Shown: positions 1 to 10,421, numbered from the stretch's first letter. The stretch: 64,000 bases of DNA from Desmodus rotundus (GCF_022682495.2 NW_026527269.1:744001-808000); one strand, 5' to 3'. Numbers and translations are program-made. The notes: a model not told the origin generated them from the letters alone.

Positions 1-122
1 GATTCTAGATCCTGACACACCGCATTCTAGAATGCAGTAACCAAGGCAACCGTATCCTTGGAAACGGTATCCTAGGAAGCGGCTTACTCTGGAGGCCATT
101 GTGCTCAGAACCCGCAACACAA

Positions 123-245
123 GATTCTAGATCCTGACACAACACATTATAGTACCCAGTATCCAAGGAAACCGTATCCTTGGAAACCGTATCCTAGGAA
201 ACCCCTTATATCTGGACGCCACTTTGCTCAGAACCAGCCCCACAA
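123..245 (+). repeat. Divergent monomer, apparently unique in the window
   Basis: This 123-bp copy carries several changes that I did not see elsewhere: ACAACACATTATAGTACCCAG in place of the usual ACACCGCATTCTAGAATGCAG region, CCCCTTATATCTGGACGCC, and CACTTTGCTCAGAACCAGCC. It lacks the central palindrome (ATTATAGTAC). It lies between ordinary monomers, close to the divergent T trio. It may be an older monomer of the kind found near array edges or at cassette junctions. Confidence 0.75.
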
Positions 246-610
246 GATTCTAGATCCTGACACACCGCATTCTAGAATGCAGTATCCAAGGCTACCGTAT
301 CCTTGGAAACCGTATCCAGGGAACCGCTTATCTGAGGAGGCCATTGTGCTCAGAACCCGCACCACCAGATTCTAGATCCTGACACACCGCATTCTAGAAT
401 GCAGTAACCAAGGCACCGTATCCTTGGAAACCGTATCCTAGGAAACGGCTTACCCTGGAGGCCATTGTGCTCAGAACCCGCAACACAAGATTCTAGATCC
501 TGACACACCGCATTCTAGAATGCAGTATCCAAGGCAACCGTATCCTTGGAAACCGTATCCTAGGAAACCGCTTACTCTGGAGACGATTGTGCTCAGAACC
601 CGTCCCACAA

Positions 611-975
611 GATTCTAGATCCTGTTACACCATATTCTAGAACACCGTATCCAAGGCAACCGTATCCTTGGAAACCATATACAAGAAACCACTTATCTCT
701 GGAGACCATTATTTTCAGAATCTGTTCCCAAGATTCTAGATCCTGACACACCACATTCTAGAACGCCGTATGCAAGGCAACCGTATTCTTGGAGTCCGTA
801 TCCTAGGAAACCGCGTATTCCTGTAGACTATTATTCTCTCAACCCGACCAACAATATTCTAGATCCTGACACACCACATTCTAGAACACCGTGTCCACGG
901 CAACTGTATCCTGGAAACCCTATCCTAGGAAACCGCTTACTCTAGAGACCATAGAGCTCAGAACCCGTCCCACAA
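611..975 (+). repeat. Divergent monomer trio T1-T2-T3 (copy 1)
   Basis: Three consecutive monomers differ strongly from the consensus: T1 611-731 (121 bp), T2 732-854 (123 bp), T3 855-975 (121 bp). By eye T1 is only about 80% identical to the type monomer. T1 carries CTGTTACACCATATTC, ATTATTTTCAGAATCTG and TTCCCAA. T2 carries TTCTTGGAGTCCG and GTAGACTATTATTCTCTC. T3 carries GTGTCCACGGCAACTG and ACCATAGAGCTC. All three have CTAGAACRCCGTRT in place of CTAGAATGCAGTAA, closer to the 15-bp sub-unit. They serve as landmarks at five complete and two partial sites. Confidence 0.9.
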
Positions 976-3449
976 GATGCAAGATCCTGACACACCGCAT
1001 TCTAGAATGCAGTATCCAAGGCAACCGTATCCTTGGAAACCGTATCCTAGGAAACCGCTTACTCTAGAGACCATAGAGCTCAGAAACCGTCCCACAAGAT
1101 GCAAGATCCTGACACACCGCATTCTAGAATGCAGTATCCAAGGCAACCGTATCCTTGGAAACAGTATCCTAGGAAACCGCTTATCTCAGGAGGCCGTTGT
1201 GCTCAGAACCGGCACCACAAGATTCTAGATCCTGACACACCGCATTCTAGAATGCAGTAACCAAGGCAACCGTATCCTTGGAAACCGTATCCTAGGAAAC
1301 CGCTTATCTCAGGAGGCCGTTGTGCTCAGAACCCGCACTACAAGATTCTAGATCCTGACACACCGCATTCTAGAATGCAGTAACAAAGGCACCGTATCCT
1401 TGGAAACCGTATCCTAGGAAACGGCTTACTCTGGAGGCCTTTGTGGTCAGAACCCGCAACACAAGATTCGAGATCCTGACACACCGCATTCTAGAATGCA
1501 GTATCCAAGGCAACCGTATACTTGGAAACCGTATCCTAGGAAACCGCTTATCTCAGGAGGCCGTTGTGCTCAGAACCCGCAACACAAGATTCTAGATCCT
1601 GACACACCGCATTCCAGAATGCAGTATCCAAGGCAACGGTATCCTTGGAAACCGTATCCTAGGAAACCGCTTATCTCAGGAGGCCGTTGTGCTCAGAACC
1701 CGCACCACAAGATTCTAGATCCTGACACACCGCATTCTAGAATGCAGTATCCAAGGCATCCGTATCCTTGGAAACCGTATCGAGGGAACCGCTTATCTCA
1801 GGAGGCCATTGTGCTCAGAACACGCACCACAAGATTCTAGATCCTGACACACCGCATTCTAGAATGCAGTAACCAAGGCAACCGTATCCTTGGAAACCGT
1901 ATCCTAGGAAACGGCTTACTCTGGAGGCCATTGTGCTCAGAACCCGCACCACAAGGTTCTAGATCCTGACACACCGCATTCTAGAATGCAGTATCCAAGG
2001 CAACCGTATCCTTGGAAACCGTATCCTAGGAAACCGCTTATCTCAGGAGGCCATTGTGCTCAGAACCCGCACCACAAGATTCTAGACCCTGACACACCGC
2101 ATTCTAGAATGCAGTATCCAACGCAACTGTATCCTTGGAAACGGTATCCTAGGAAACCGCTTATCTCAGGAGGCCGTTGTGCTCAGAACCCGCACCACAA
2201 GATTCTAGATCCTGACACACCGCATTCTAGAATGCAGTATCCAAGGCAACCGTATCATTGGAAACCGTATCCTAGGAAACGGCTTACTCTGGAGGCCATT
2301 GTGCTCAGAACCCGCAACACAAGATTCCAGATCCTGACACACCGTATTCTAGAATGCAGTATCCAAGGCAACCGTATACTTGCATACCTTATCCTAGGAA
2401 ACCGCTTATCTCAGGAGGCCGTTGTGCTCAGAACCCGCACCACAAGATTCTAGATCCTGACACACCGCATTCTAGAATGCAGTAACCAAGGCAACCGTAT
2501 CCTTGGAAACCGTATCCTAGGAAACCGCTTATCTCAGGAGGGTATTGTGCTCAGAAGCCGCAGCACAAGATTCTAGATCCTCACACACCGCATTCTAGAA
2601 TGCAGTAACCAAGGCAACCGTATCCTTGGAAACCGTATCCTAGGAAACGGCTTACTCTGGAGGCCATTGTGCTCAGAACCCGCACCACAAGATTCTAGAT
2701 CCTGACACACCGCATTCTAGAATGCAGTATCCAAGGCAACCGTATCCTTGGAAACCGTATCCTAGGAAACCGCTTATCTCAGGAGGCCATTGTGCTCAGA
2801 ACCCGCACCACAAGATTCTAGATCCTGACACACCGCATTCTAGAATGCAGTAACCAAGGCAACCGTATCCTTGGAAACCGTATCCTAGGAAACGGCTTAC
2901 TCTAGAGGCCATTGTGCTCAGAACCCGCACCACAAGATTCCAGATCCTGACACACCGTATTCTAGAATGCAGTATCCAAGGCAACCGTATCTTTGGAAAC
3001 CTTATCCTAGGAAACCGCTTATCTCCGGAGGCCATTGTGCTCAGAACCCGCACCACAAGATTCTAGATCCTGACACACCGCATTCTAGAATGCAGTATCC
3101 AAGGCAACCGTATCCTTGGAAACCTTATCCTAGGAAACCGCTTATCTCAGGATGCCATTGTGCTCAGAACCCGCACCACAAGATTCTAGATCCTGACACA
3201 CCGCATTCTAGAATGCAGTATCCAAGGCAACCGTATCCTTGGAAACCGTATCCTAGGAAACCGCTTATCTCAGGAGGCCATTGTGCTCAGAACCCGCACC
3301 ACAAGATTCTAGATCCTGACACACCGCATTCTAGAATGCAGTATCCAAGGCAACCGTATATTGGAAACCGTATCCTAGGAAACCGCTTATCTCAGGAGGC
3401 CATTGTGCTCAGAAACCGCACCACAAGATTCTAGATCCTGACACACCGC

Positions 3450-3459
3450 ATTCTAGAAT
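3450..3459. other. 10-bp perfect palindrome ATTCTAGAAT, once per monomer
   Basis: Monomer positions 24-33 are a perfect inverted repeat centred on CTAG. The inner eight bases TTCTAGAA have the form nTTCnnGAAn, the two-unit core of a heat-shock element. The palindrome recurs almost every monomer, about 123 bp apart. Exceptions include copies reading ATTCCAGAAT (for example near 1612, 30557 and 63541) and AATCTAGAAT (near 3819 and 8235). A protein-binding role is hypothetical: strong heat-shock factor sites normally need three units and a clear third unit is not present. Confidence 0.6.
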
Positions 3460-3511
3460 GCAGTAACCAAGGCAACCGTATCCTTGGAAACCGTATCCTA
3501 GGAAACCGCTT
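3452..3511 (+). repeat. Four 15-bp sub-units inside the monomer
   Basis: Monomer positions 26-85 divide exactly into four 15-bp units: TCTAGAATGCAGTAA, then CCAAGGCAACCGTAT, then CCTTGGAAACCGTAT, then CCTAGGAAACCGCTT. The last three are nearly the same sequence. The first is degenerate in the consensus, but in the divergent T monomers it reads TCTAGAACACCGTAT, which matches CCTAGGAAACCGTAT at 12 of 15 positions. A weaker possible unit lies near monomer positions 103-117. The 123-bp monomer therefore probably grew from a 15-bp minisatellite. The alignment is directly visible; the origin is inference. Confidence 0.88.
3467..3487. other. Short hairpin-capable inverted repeat CCAAGG/CCTTGG
   Basis: Within each consensus monomer CCAAGG (positions 41-46) and CCTTGG (56-61) are perfect reverse complements separated by nine bases (CAACCGTAT). 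Ten bases further on lies the palindrome CCTAGG. The three hexamers are equivalent positions of successive 15-bp sub-units, so the dyad may simply be a consequence of sub-repeat divergence. Any structural role in single-stranded DNA or RNA is unproven. Confidence 0.5.
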
Positions 3512-6372
3512 ATCTCAGGAGGCCATTGTGCTCAGAACCCGCACCACAAGATTCTAGATCCTGACACACCGCATTCTAGAATACAGTATCCAAGGCAACC
3601 GTATCCTTGGAAACCGTATCCTAGGAAACCGCTTATCTCAGGAGGCCATTGTGCTCAGAACGCGAACCACAAGATTTAGATCCTGACACACCGCATTCTA
3701 GAATGCAGTATCCAAGGCAACCGTATCCTTGGAAACCGTATCCTAGGAAACCGCTTATCTCAGGAGGCCGTTGCGCTCAGAACCCGCACCACAAGATTCT
3801 AGATCCTGACACACCGCAATCTAGAATGCAGTAACCAAGGCAACCGTATCCTTGGAAACCGTATCCTAGGAAACCGCTTATCTCAGGAGGCCATTGTGCT
3901 CAGAACCCGCACCAGAAGATTCTAGACCCTGACACACCGCATTCTAGAATGCAGTATCCAAGCCAACCGTATCCTTGGAAACCGTATCCTATGAAACCGC
4001 TTATCTCAGGAGGCCATTGTGCTCAGAACCCGCACCACAAGATTCTAGATCCTGACACACCGCATTCTAGAATGCAGTAACCAAGGCAACCGTATCCTTG
4101 GAAACCGTATCCTAGGAAACCGCTTATCTCAGGAGGCCATTGTGCTCAGAACCCGCACCACAAGATTCTAGACCCTGACACACTGCATTCTAGAATGCAG
4201 TATCCAAGGCCATCGTATCCTTGGAAACCGTATCCTAGGAAACCGCTTATCTCAGGAGGCCATTGTGCTCAGAACCCGCACCACAAGATTCTAGATCCTG
4301 ACACACAGCATTCTAGAATGCAGTATCCAAGGCATCCGTATCATTGGAAACCGTATCCTATGAACCGCTTATCTCAGGAGGCCGTTGTGCTCAGAACCCG
4401 CACCACAAGATTCTAGATTCTGACACACCGCATTCTAGAATGCAGTAACCAAGGCAACCGTGTCCTTGGAAACCGTATCCTAGGAAACCGCTTATCTCAG
4501 GAGGCCATTGTGCTCAGAACCCGCACCAGAAGATTCTAGACCCTGACACACCGCATTCTAGAATGCAGTATCCAAGGCAACCGTATCCTTGGAAACCGTA
4601 TCCTAGGAAACCGCTTATCTCAGGAGGCCGTTGTGCTCAGAACCCGCACCACAAGATTCTAGATTCTGACACACCGCATTCTAGAATGCAGTAACCAAGG
4701 CAACCGTATCCTTGGAAACCGTATCCTAGGAAACCGCTTATCTCAGGAGGCCGTTGTGCTCAGAACCCGCACCACAAGATTCTAGATTCTGACACACCGC
4801 ATTCTAGAATGCAGTAACCAAGGCAACCGTGTCCTTGGAAACCGTATCCTATGAACCGCTTATCTCAGGAGGCCGTTGTGCTCAGAACCCGCACCACAAG
4901 ATTCTAGATCCTGACACACCGCATTCTAGAATGCAGTAACCAAGGCAACCGTATCCTTGGAAACCGTATCCTAGGAAACCGCTTATCTCAGGAGGCCATT
5001 GTGCTCAGAACCCGCACCACAAGATTCTAGATCCTGACACACCGCATTCTAGAATACAGTATCCAAGGCAACCGTATCCTTGGAAACCGTATCCTAGGAA
5101 ACCGCTTATCTCAGGAGGCCATTGTGCTCTGAACGCGAACCACAAGATTTAGATCCTGACACACCGCATTCTAGAATGCAGTATCCAAGGCAACCGTATC
5201 CTTGGAAACCGTATCCTAGGAAACCGCTTATCTCAGGAGGCAGTTGCGCTCAGAACCCGCACCACAAGATTCTAGATCCTGACACACCGCATTCTAGAAT
5301 GCAGTAACCAAGGCAACCGTATCCTTGGAAACCGTATCCTAGGAAACCGCTTATCTCAGGAGGCCATTGTGCTCAGAACCCGCACCAGAAGATTCTAGAC
5401 CCTGACACACCGCATTCTAGAATGCAGTATCCAAGGCAACCGTATCCTTGGAAACCGTATCCTATGAAACCGCTTATCTCAGGAGGCCATTGTGCTCAGA
5501 ACCCGCACCACAAGATTCTAGATCCTGACACACCGCATTCTAGAATGCAGTAACCAAGGCAACCGTATCCTTGGAAACCGTATCCTAGGAAACCGCTTAT
5601 CTCAGGAGGCCATTGTGCTCAGAACCCGCACCACAAGATTCTAGACCCTGACACACCGCATTCTAGAATGCAGTATCCAAGGCCACCGTATCCTTGGAAA
5701 CCGTATCCTAGGAAACCGCTTATCTCAGGAGGCCATTGTGCTCAGAACCCGCACCACAAGATTCTAGATCCTGACACACAGCATTCTAGAATGCAGTATC
5801 CAAGGCATCCGTATCATTGGAAACCGTATCCTAGTAAACGGCTTACTCTGGAGGCCATTGTGCTCAGAACCAGCACCACAAGATCCAGATCCTGACACAC
5901 CGTATTCTAGAATGCAGTATCCAAGGCAACCGTATCCTTGGAAACCTTATCCTAGGAAACCGCTTATCTCAGGAGGCCGTTGTGCTCAGAACCCGCACCA
6001 CAATATTCTAGATTCTGACACACCGCATTCTAGAATGCAGTAACCAAGGCAACCGTATCCTTGGAAACCGTATCCTAGGAAACCGCTCATCTCAGGAGGC
6101 TATTGTGCTCAGAACCCGCACCACAAGATTCTAGATCCTGACACACCGCATTCTAGAATGCAGTAACCAAGGCAACCGTATCCTTGGAAACCGTATCCTA
6201 GGAAACCGCTCTTCTCAGGAGGCCATTGTGCTCAGAACCCGCACCACAAGATTCTAGATCCTGACACACCGCATTCTAGAATGCAGTAACCAAGGCAACC
6301 GTATCCTTGGAAACCGTATCCTAGGAAACCGCTCTTCTCAGGAGGCCATTGTGCTCAGAACCCGCATCACAA

Positions 6373-9300
6373 GGTTCTAGATCCTGACACACCGCATTCT
6401 AGAATGCAGTATCCAAGGCAACCGTATCCTTGGAAACCGTATCCTAGGAAACCGCTTATCTCAGGAGGCCATTGTGCTCAGAACCCGCACCACAAGATTC
6501 TAGACCCTGACACACCGCATTCTAGAATGCAGTATCCAACGCAACCGTATCCTTGGAAACGGTATCCTAGGAAACCGCTTATCTCAGGAGGCCGTTGTGC
6601 TCAGAACCCGCACCACAAGATTCTAGATCCTGACACACCGCATTCTAGAATGCAGTATCCAAGGCAACCGTATCATTGGAAACCGTATCCTAGGAAACGG
6701 CTTACTCTGGAGGCCATTGTGCTCAGAACCCGCAACACAAGATTCCAGATCCTGACACACCGTATTCTAGAATGCAGTATCCAAGGCAACCGTATACTTG
6801 CATACCTTATCCTAGGAAACCGCTTATCTCAGGAGGCCGTTGTGCTCAGAACCCGCACCACAAGATTCTAGATCCTGACACACCGCATTCTAGAATGCAG
6901 TAACCAAGGCAACCGTATCCTTGGAAACCGTATCCTAGGAAACCGCTTATCTCAGGAGGGTATTGTGCTCAGAAGCCGCAGCACAGGATTCTAGATCCTC
7001 ACACACCGCATTCTAGAATGCAGTAACCAAGGCAACCGTATCCTTGGAAACCGTATCCTAGGAAACGGCTTACTCTGGAGGCCATTGTGCTCAGAACCCG
7101 CACCACAAGATTCTAGATCCTGACACACCGCATTCTAGAATGCAGTATCCAAGGCAACCGTATCCTTGGAAACCGTATCCTAGGAAACCGCTTATCTCAG
7201 GAGGCCATTGTGCTCAGAACCCGCACCACAAGATTCTAGATCCTGACACACCGCATTCTAGAATGCAGTAACCAAGGCAACCGTATCCTTGGAAACCGTA
7301 TCCTAGGAAACGGCTTACTCTAGAGGCCATTGTGCTCAGAACCCGCACCACAAGATTCCAGATCCTGACACACCGTATTCTAGAATGCAGTATCCAAGGC
7401 AACCGTATCTTTGGAAACCTTATCCTAGGAAACCGCTTATCTCCGGAGGCCATTGTGCTCAGAACCCGCACCACAAGATTCTAGATCCTGACACACCGCA
7501 TTCTAGAATGCAGTATCCAAGGCAACCGTATCCTTGGAAACCTTATCCTAGGAAACCGCTTATCTCAGGATGCCATTGTGCTCAGAACCCGCACCACAAG
7601 ATTCTAGATCCTGACACACCGCATTCTAGAATGCAGTATCCAAGGCAACCGTATCCTTGGAAACCGTATCCTAGGAAACCGCTTATCTCAGGAGGCCATT
7701 GTGCTCAGAACCCGCACCACAAGATTCTAGATCCTGACACACCGCATTCTAGAATGCAGTATCCAAGGCAACCGTATATTGGAAACCGTATCCTAGGAAA
7801 CCGCTTATCTCAGGAGGCCATTGTGCTCAGAAACCGCACCACAAGATTCTAGATCCTGACACACCGCATTCTAGAATGCAGTAACCAAGGCAACCGTATC
7901 CTTGGAAACCGTATCCTAGGAAACCGCTTATCTCAGGAGGCCATTGTGCTCAGAACCCGCACCACAAGATTCTAGATCCTGACACACCGCATTCTAGAAT
8001 ACAGTATCCAAGGCAACCGTATCCTTGGAAACCGTATCCTAGGAAACCGCTTATCTCAGGAGGCCATTGTGCTCAGAACGCGAACCACAAGATTTAGATC
8101 CTGACACACCGCATTCTAGAATGCAGTATCCAAGGCAACCGTATCCTTGGAAACCGTATCCTAGGAAACCGCTTATCTCAGGAGGCCGTTGCGCTCAGAA
8201 CCCGCACCACAAGATTCTAGATCCTGACACACCGCAATCTAGAATGCAGTAACCAAGGCAACCGTATCCTTGGAAACCGTATCCTAGGAAACCGCTTATC
8301 TCAGGAGGCCATTGTGCTCAGAACCCGCACCAGAAGATTCTAGACCCTGACACACCGCATTCTAGAATGCAGTATCCAAGCCAACCGTATCCTTGGAAAC
8401 CGTATCCTCTGAAACCGCTTATCTCAGGAGGCCATTGTGCTCAGAACCCGCACCACAAGATTCTAGATCCTGACACACCGCATTCTAGAATGCAGTAACC
8501 AAGGCAACCGTATCCTTGGAAACCGTATCCTAGGAAACCGCTTATCTCAGGAGGCCATTGTGCTCAGAACCCGCACCACAAGATTCTAGACCCTGACACA
8601 CTGCATTCTAGAATGCAGTATCCAAGGCCATCGTATCCTTGGAAACCGTATCCTAGGAAACCGCTTATCTCAGGAGGCCATTGTGCTCAGAACCCGCACC
8701 ACAAGATTCTAGATCCTGACACACAGCATTCTAGAATGCAGTATCCAAGGCATCCGTATCATTGGAAACCGTATCCTATGAACCGCTTATCTCAGGAGGC
8801 CGTTGTGCTCAGAACCCGCACCACAAGATTCTAGATTCTGACACACCGCATTCTAGAATGCAGTAACCAAGGCAACCGTGTCCTTGGAAACCGTATCCTA
8901 GGAAACCGCTTATCTCAGGAGGCCATTGTGCTCAGAACCCGCACCAGAAGATTCTAGACCCTGACACACCGCATTCTAGAATGCAGTATCCAAGGCAACC
9001 GTATCCTTGGAAACCGTATCCTAGGAAACCGCTTATCTCAGGAGGCCGTTGTGCTCAGAACCCGCACCACAAGATTCTAGATTCTGACACACCGCATTCT
9101 AGAATGCAGTAACCAAGGCAACCGTATCCTTGGAAACCGTATCCTAGGAAACCGCTTATCTCAGGAGGCCGTTGTGCTCAGAACCCGCACCACAAGATTC
9201 TAGATTCTGACACACCGCATTCTAGAATGCAGTAACCAAGGCAACCGTGTCCTTGGAAACCGTATCCTATGAACCGCTTATCTCAGGAGGCCGTTGTGCT

Positions 9301-10421
9301 CAGAACCCGCACCACAAGATTCTAGATCCTGACACACCGCATTCTAGAATGCAGTAACCAAGGCAACCGTATCCTTGGAAACCGTATCCTAGGAAACCGC
9401 TTATCTCAGGAGGCCATTGTGCTCAGAACCCGCACCACAAGATTCTAGATCCTGACACACCGCATTCTAGAATACAGTATCCAAGGCAACCGTATCCTTG
9501 GAAACCGTATCCTAGGAAACCGCTTATCTCAGGAGGCCATTGTGCTCTGAACGCGAACCACAAGATTTAGATCCTGACACACCGCATTCTAGAATGCAGT
9601 AACCAAGGCAACCGTATCCTTGGAAACCGTATCCTAGGAAACCGCTTATCTCAGGAGGCCATTGTGCTCAGAACCCGCACCACAAGATTCTAGACCCTGA
9701 CACACCGCATTCTAGAATGCAGTATCCAAGGCCACCGTATCCTTGGAAACCGTATCCTAGGAAACCGCTTATCTCAGGAGGCCATTGTGCTCAGAACCCG
9801 CACCACAAGATTCTAGATCCTGACACACAGCATTCTAGAATGCAGTATCCAAGGCATCCGTATCATTGGAAACCGTATCCTAGTAAACGGCTTACTCTGG
9901 AGGCCATTGTGCTCAGAACCAGCACCACAAGATCCAGATCCTGACACACCGTATTCTAGAATGCAGTATCCAAGGCAACCGTATCCTTGGAAACCTTATC
10001 CTAGGAAACCGCTTATCTCAGGAGGCCGTTGTGCTCAGAACCCGCACCACAATATTCTAGATTCTGACACACCGCATTCTAGAATGCAGTAACCAAGGCA
10101 ACCGTATCCTTGGAAACCGTATCCTAGGAAACCGCTCATCTCAGGAGGCTATTGTGCTCAGAACCCGCACCACAAGATTCTAGATCCTGACACACCGCAT
10201 TCTAGAATGCAGTAACCAAGGCAACCGTATCCTTGGAAACCGTATCCTAGGAAACCGCTCTTCTCAGGAGGCCATTGTGCTCAGAACCCGCACCACAAGA
10301 TTCTAGATCCTGACACACCGCATTCTAGAATGCAGTAACCAAGGCAACCGTATCCTTGGAAACCGTATCCTAGGAAACCGCTCTTCTCAGGAGGCCATTG
10401 TGCTCAGAACCCGCATCACAA
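6373..10421 (+). repeat. HOR unit 2, 4049 bp, three monomers shorter
   Basis: Markers A to D repeat those of unit 1 at a constant +4418 bp. After the C' start near 9540 the array goes straight from GATTTAGATCC to a CAGTAACC monomer and then to D'. Spacing from unit 1 falls from 4418 to 4049, a loss of exactly 369 bp or three monomers. The unit carries GCAGCACAGGATTC near 7000, a variant shared with unit 3 but not unit 1. Confidence 0.9.

Larger units (their letters stand above)
1..1954 (+). repeat. Tail of an H-T cassette and linker J (16 monomers)
   Basis: Monomers start at 1, 123, 246, 368, 489, 611, 732, 855, 976, 1098, 1221, 1344, 1465, 1588, 1711 and 1833. The block includes the divergent T trio (611-975). 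It ends with the linker monomers that precede the first A unit, among them a copy with GGCATCCGTATCC and GTATCGAGGG (1711-1832). Monomers from about 1465 onward are matched at a constant +38,989 bp (from 40454). Several copies are 121-122 bp, for instance those with AAGGCACCG instead of AAGGCAACCG. Confidence 0.85.
3427..3549 (+). repeat. Reference monomer of the satellite (123 bp)
   Basis: This copy matches the majority base at every position I compared, so it serves as the type monomer. Composition is 37 A, 37 C, 24 G, 25 T (49.6% GC; A+C is 60% of this strand). It carries TCTAGA at monomer positions 4-9 and 26-31, CCTAGG at 71-76, CCAAGG at 41-46 and CCTTGG at 56-61. Five CpG are present. 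Position 40 is A here (CAGTAACC); the other common state is T (CAGTATCC). Position 40 decides whether the 41-codon frame through the monomer is closed (TAA) or open (TAT). Other recurrent variable sites are CCATTG versus CCGTTG near position 100, and TTATCTCAGG versus the 1-bp shorter TTACTCTGG near position 85. Confidence 0.95.
1955..6372 (+). repeat. HOR unit 1, A-B-C-D-C'-D'-E, 4418 bp
   Basis: This is a full-length higher-order unit of 36 monomers (36 x 123 minus 10). Landmarks in order: A at 1955 (two monomers on is the CCAACGCAACTG variant), B at 2936 (TATCTTTGG, CTCCGGAGG), a one-base-deleted GATTTAGATCC monomer in C near 3670, D at 4164 (GGCCATCG), a second GATTTAGATCC copy (C') near 5146, D' at 5637 (GGCCACCG), and E near 5882 (GATCCAGATCC). 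The A-to-B distance of 981 bp and B-to-C distance of 682 bp are conserved in most later units. Unit 8 has exactly the same length. Confidence 0.92.

Noticed and set aside
611..975. T1-T3 as an inserted transposon
   Set aside because: They align along their entire length with the satellite monomer, keep the period, and show no terminal repeats or target-site duplication.
1986..2453. Recurrent 155-codon open frame seen in most A units as a gene family
   Set aside because: The frame copies are identical because the HOR is duplicated. The last third reads in a different phase of the repeat because of a 1-bp shorter monomer, which a selected protein would not tolerate.
2796..3056. Minus-strand open frames of 86 codons recurring once per B block
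   Set aside because: They are antisense readings of the same monomers, share the repeat period and have no independent coding signal.
3467..3487. Rho-independent terminator from the CCAAGG/CCTTGG dyad
   Set aside because: The stem is only six pairs, there is no T run after it, and it occurs in every monomer.
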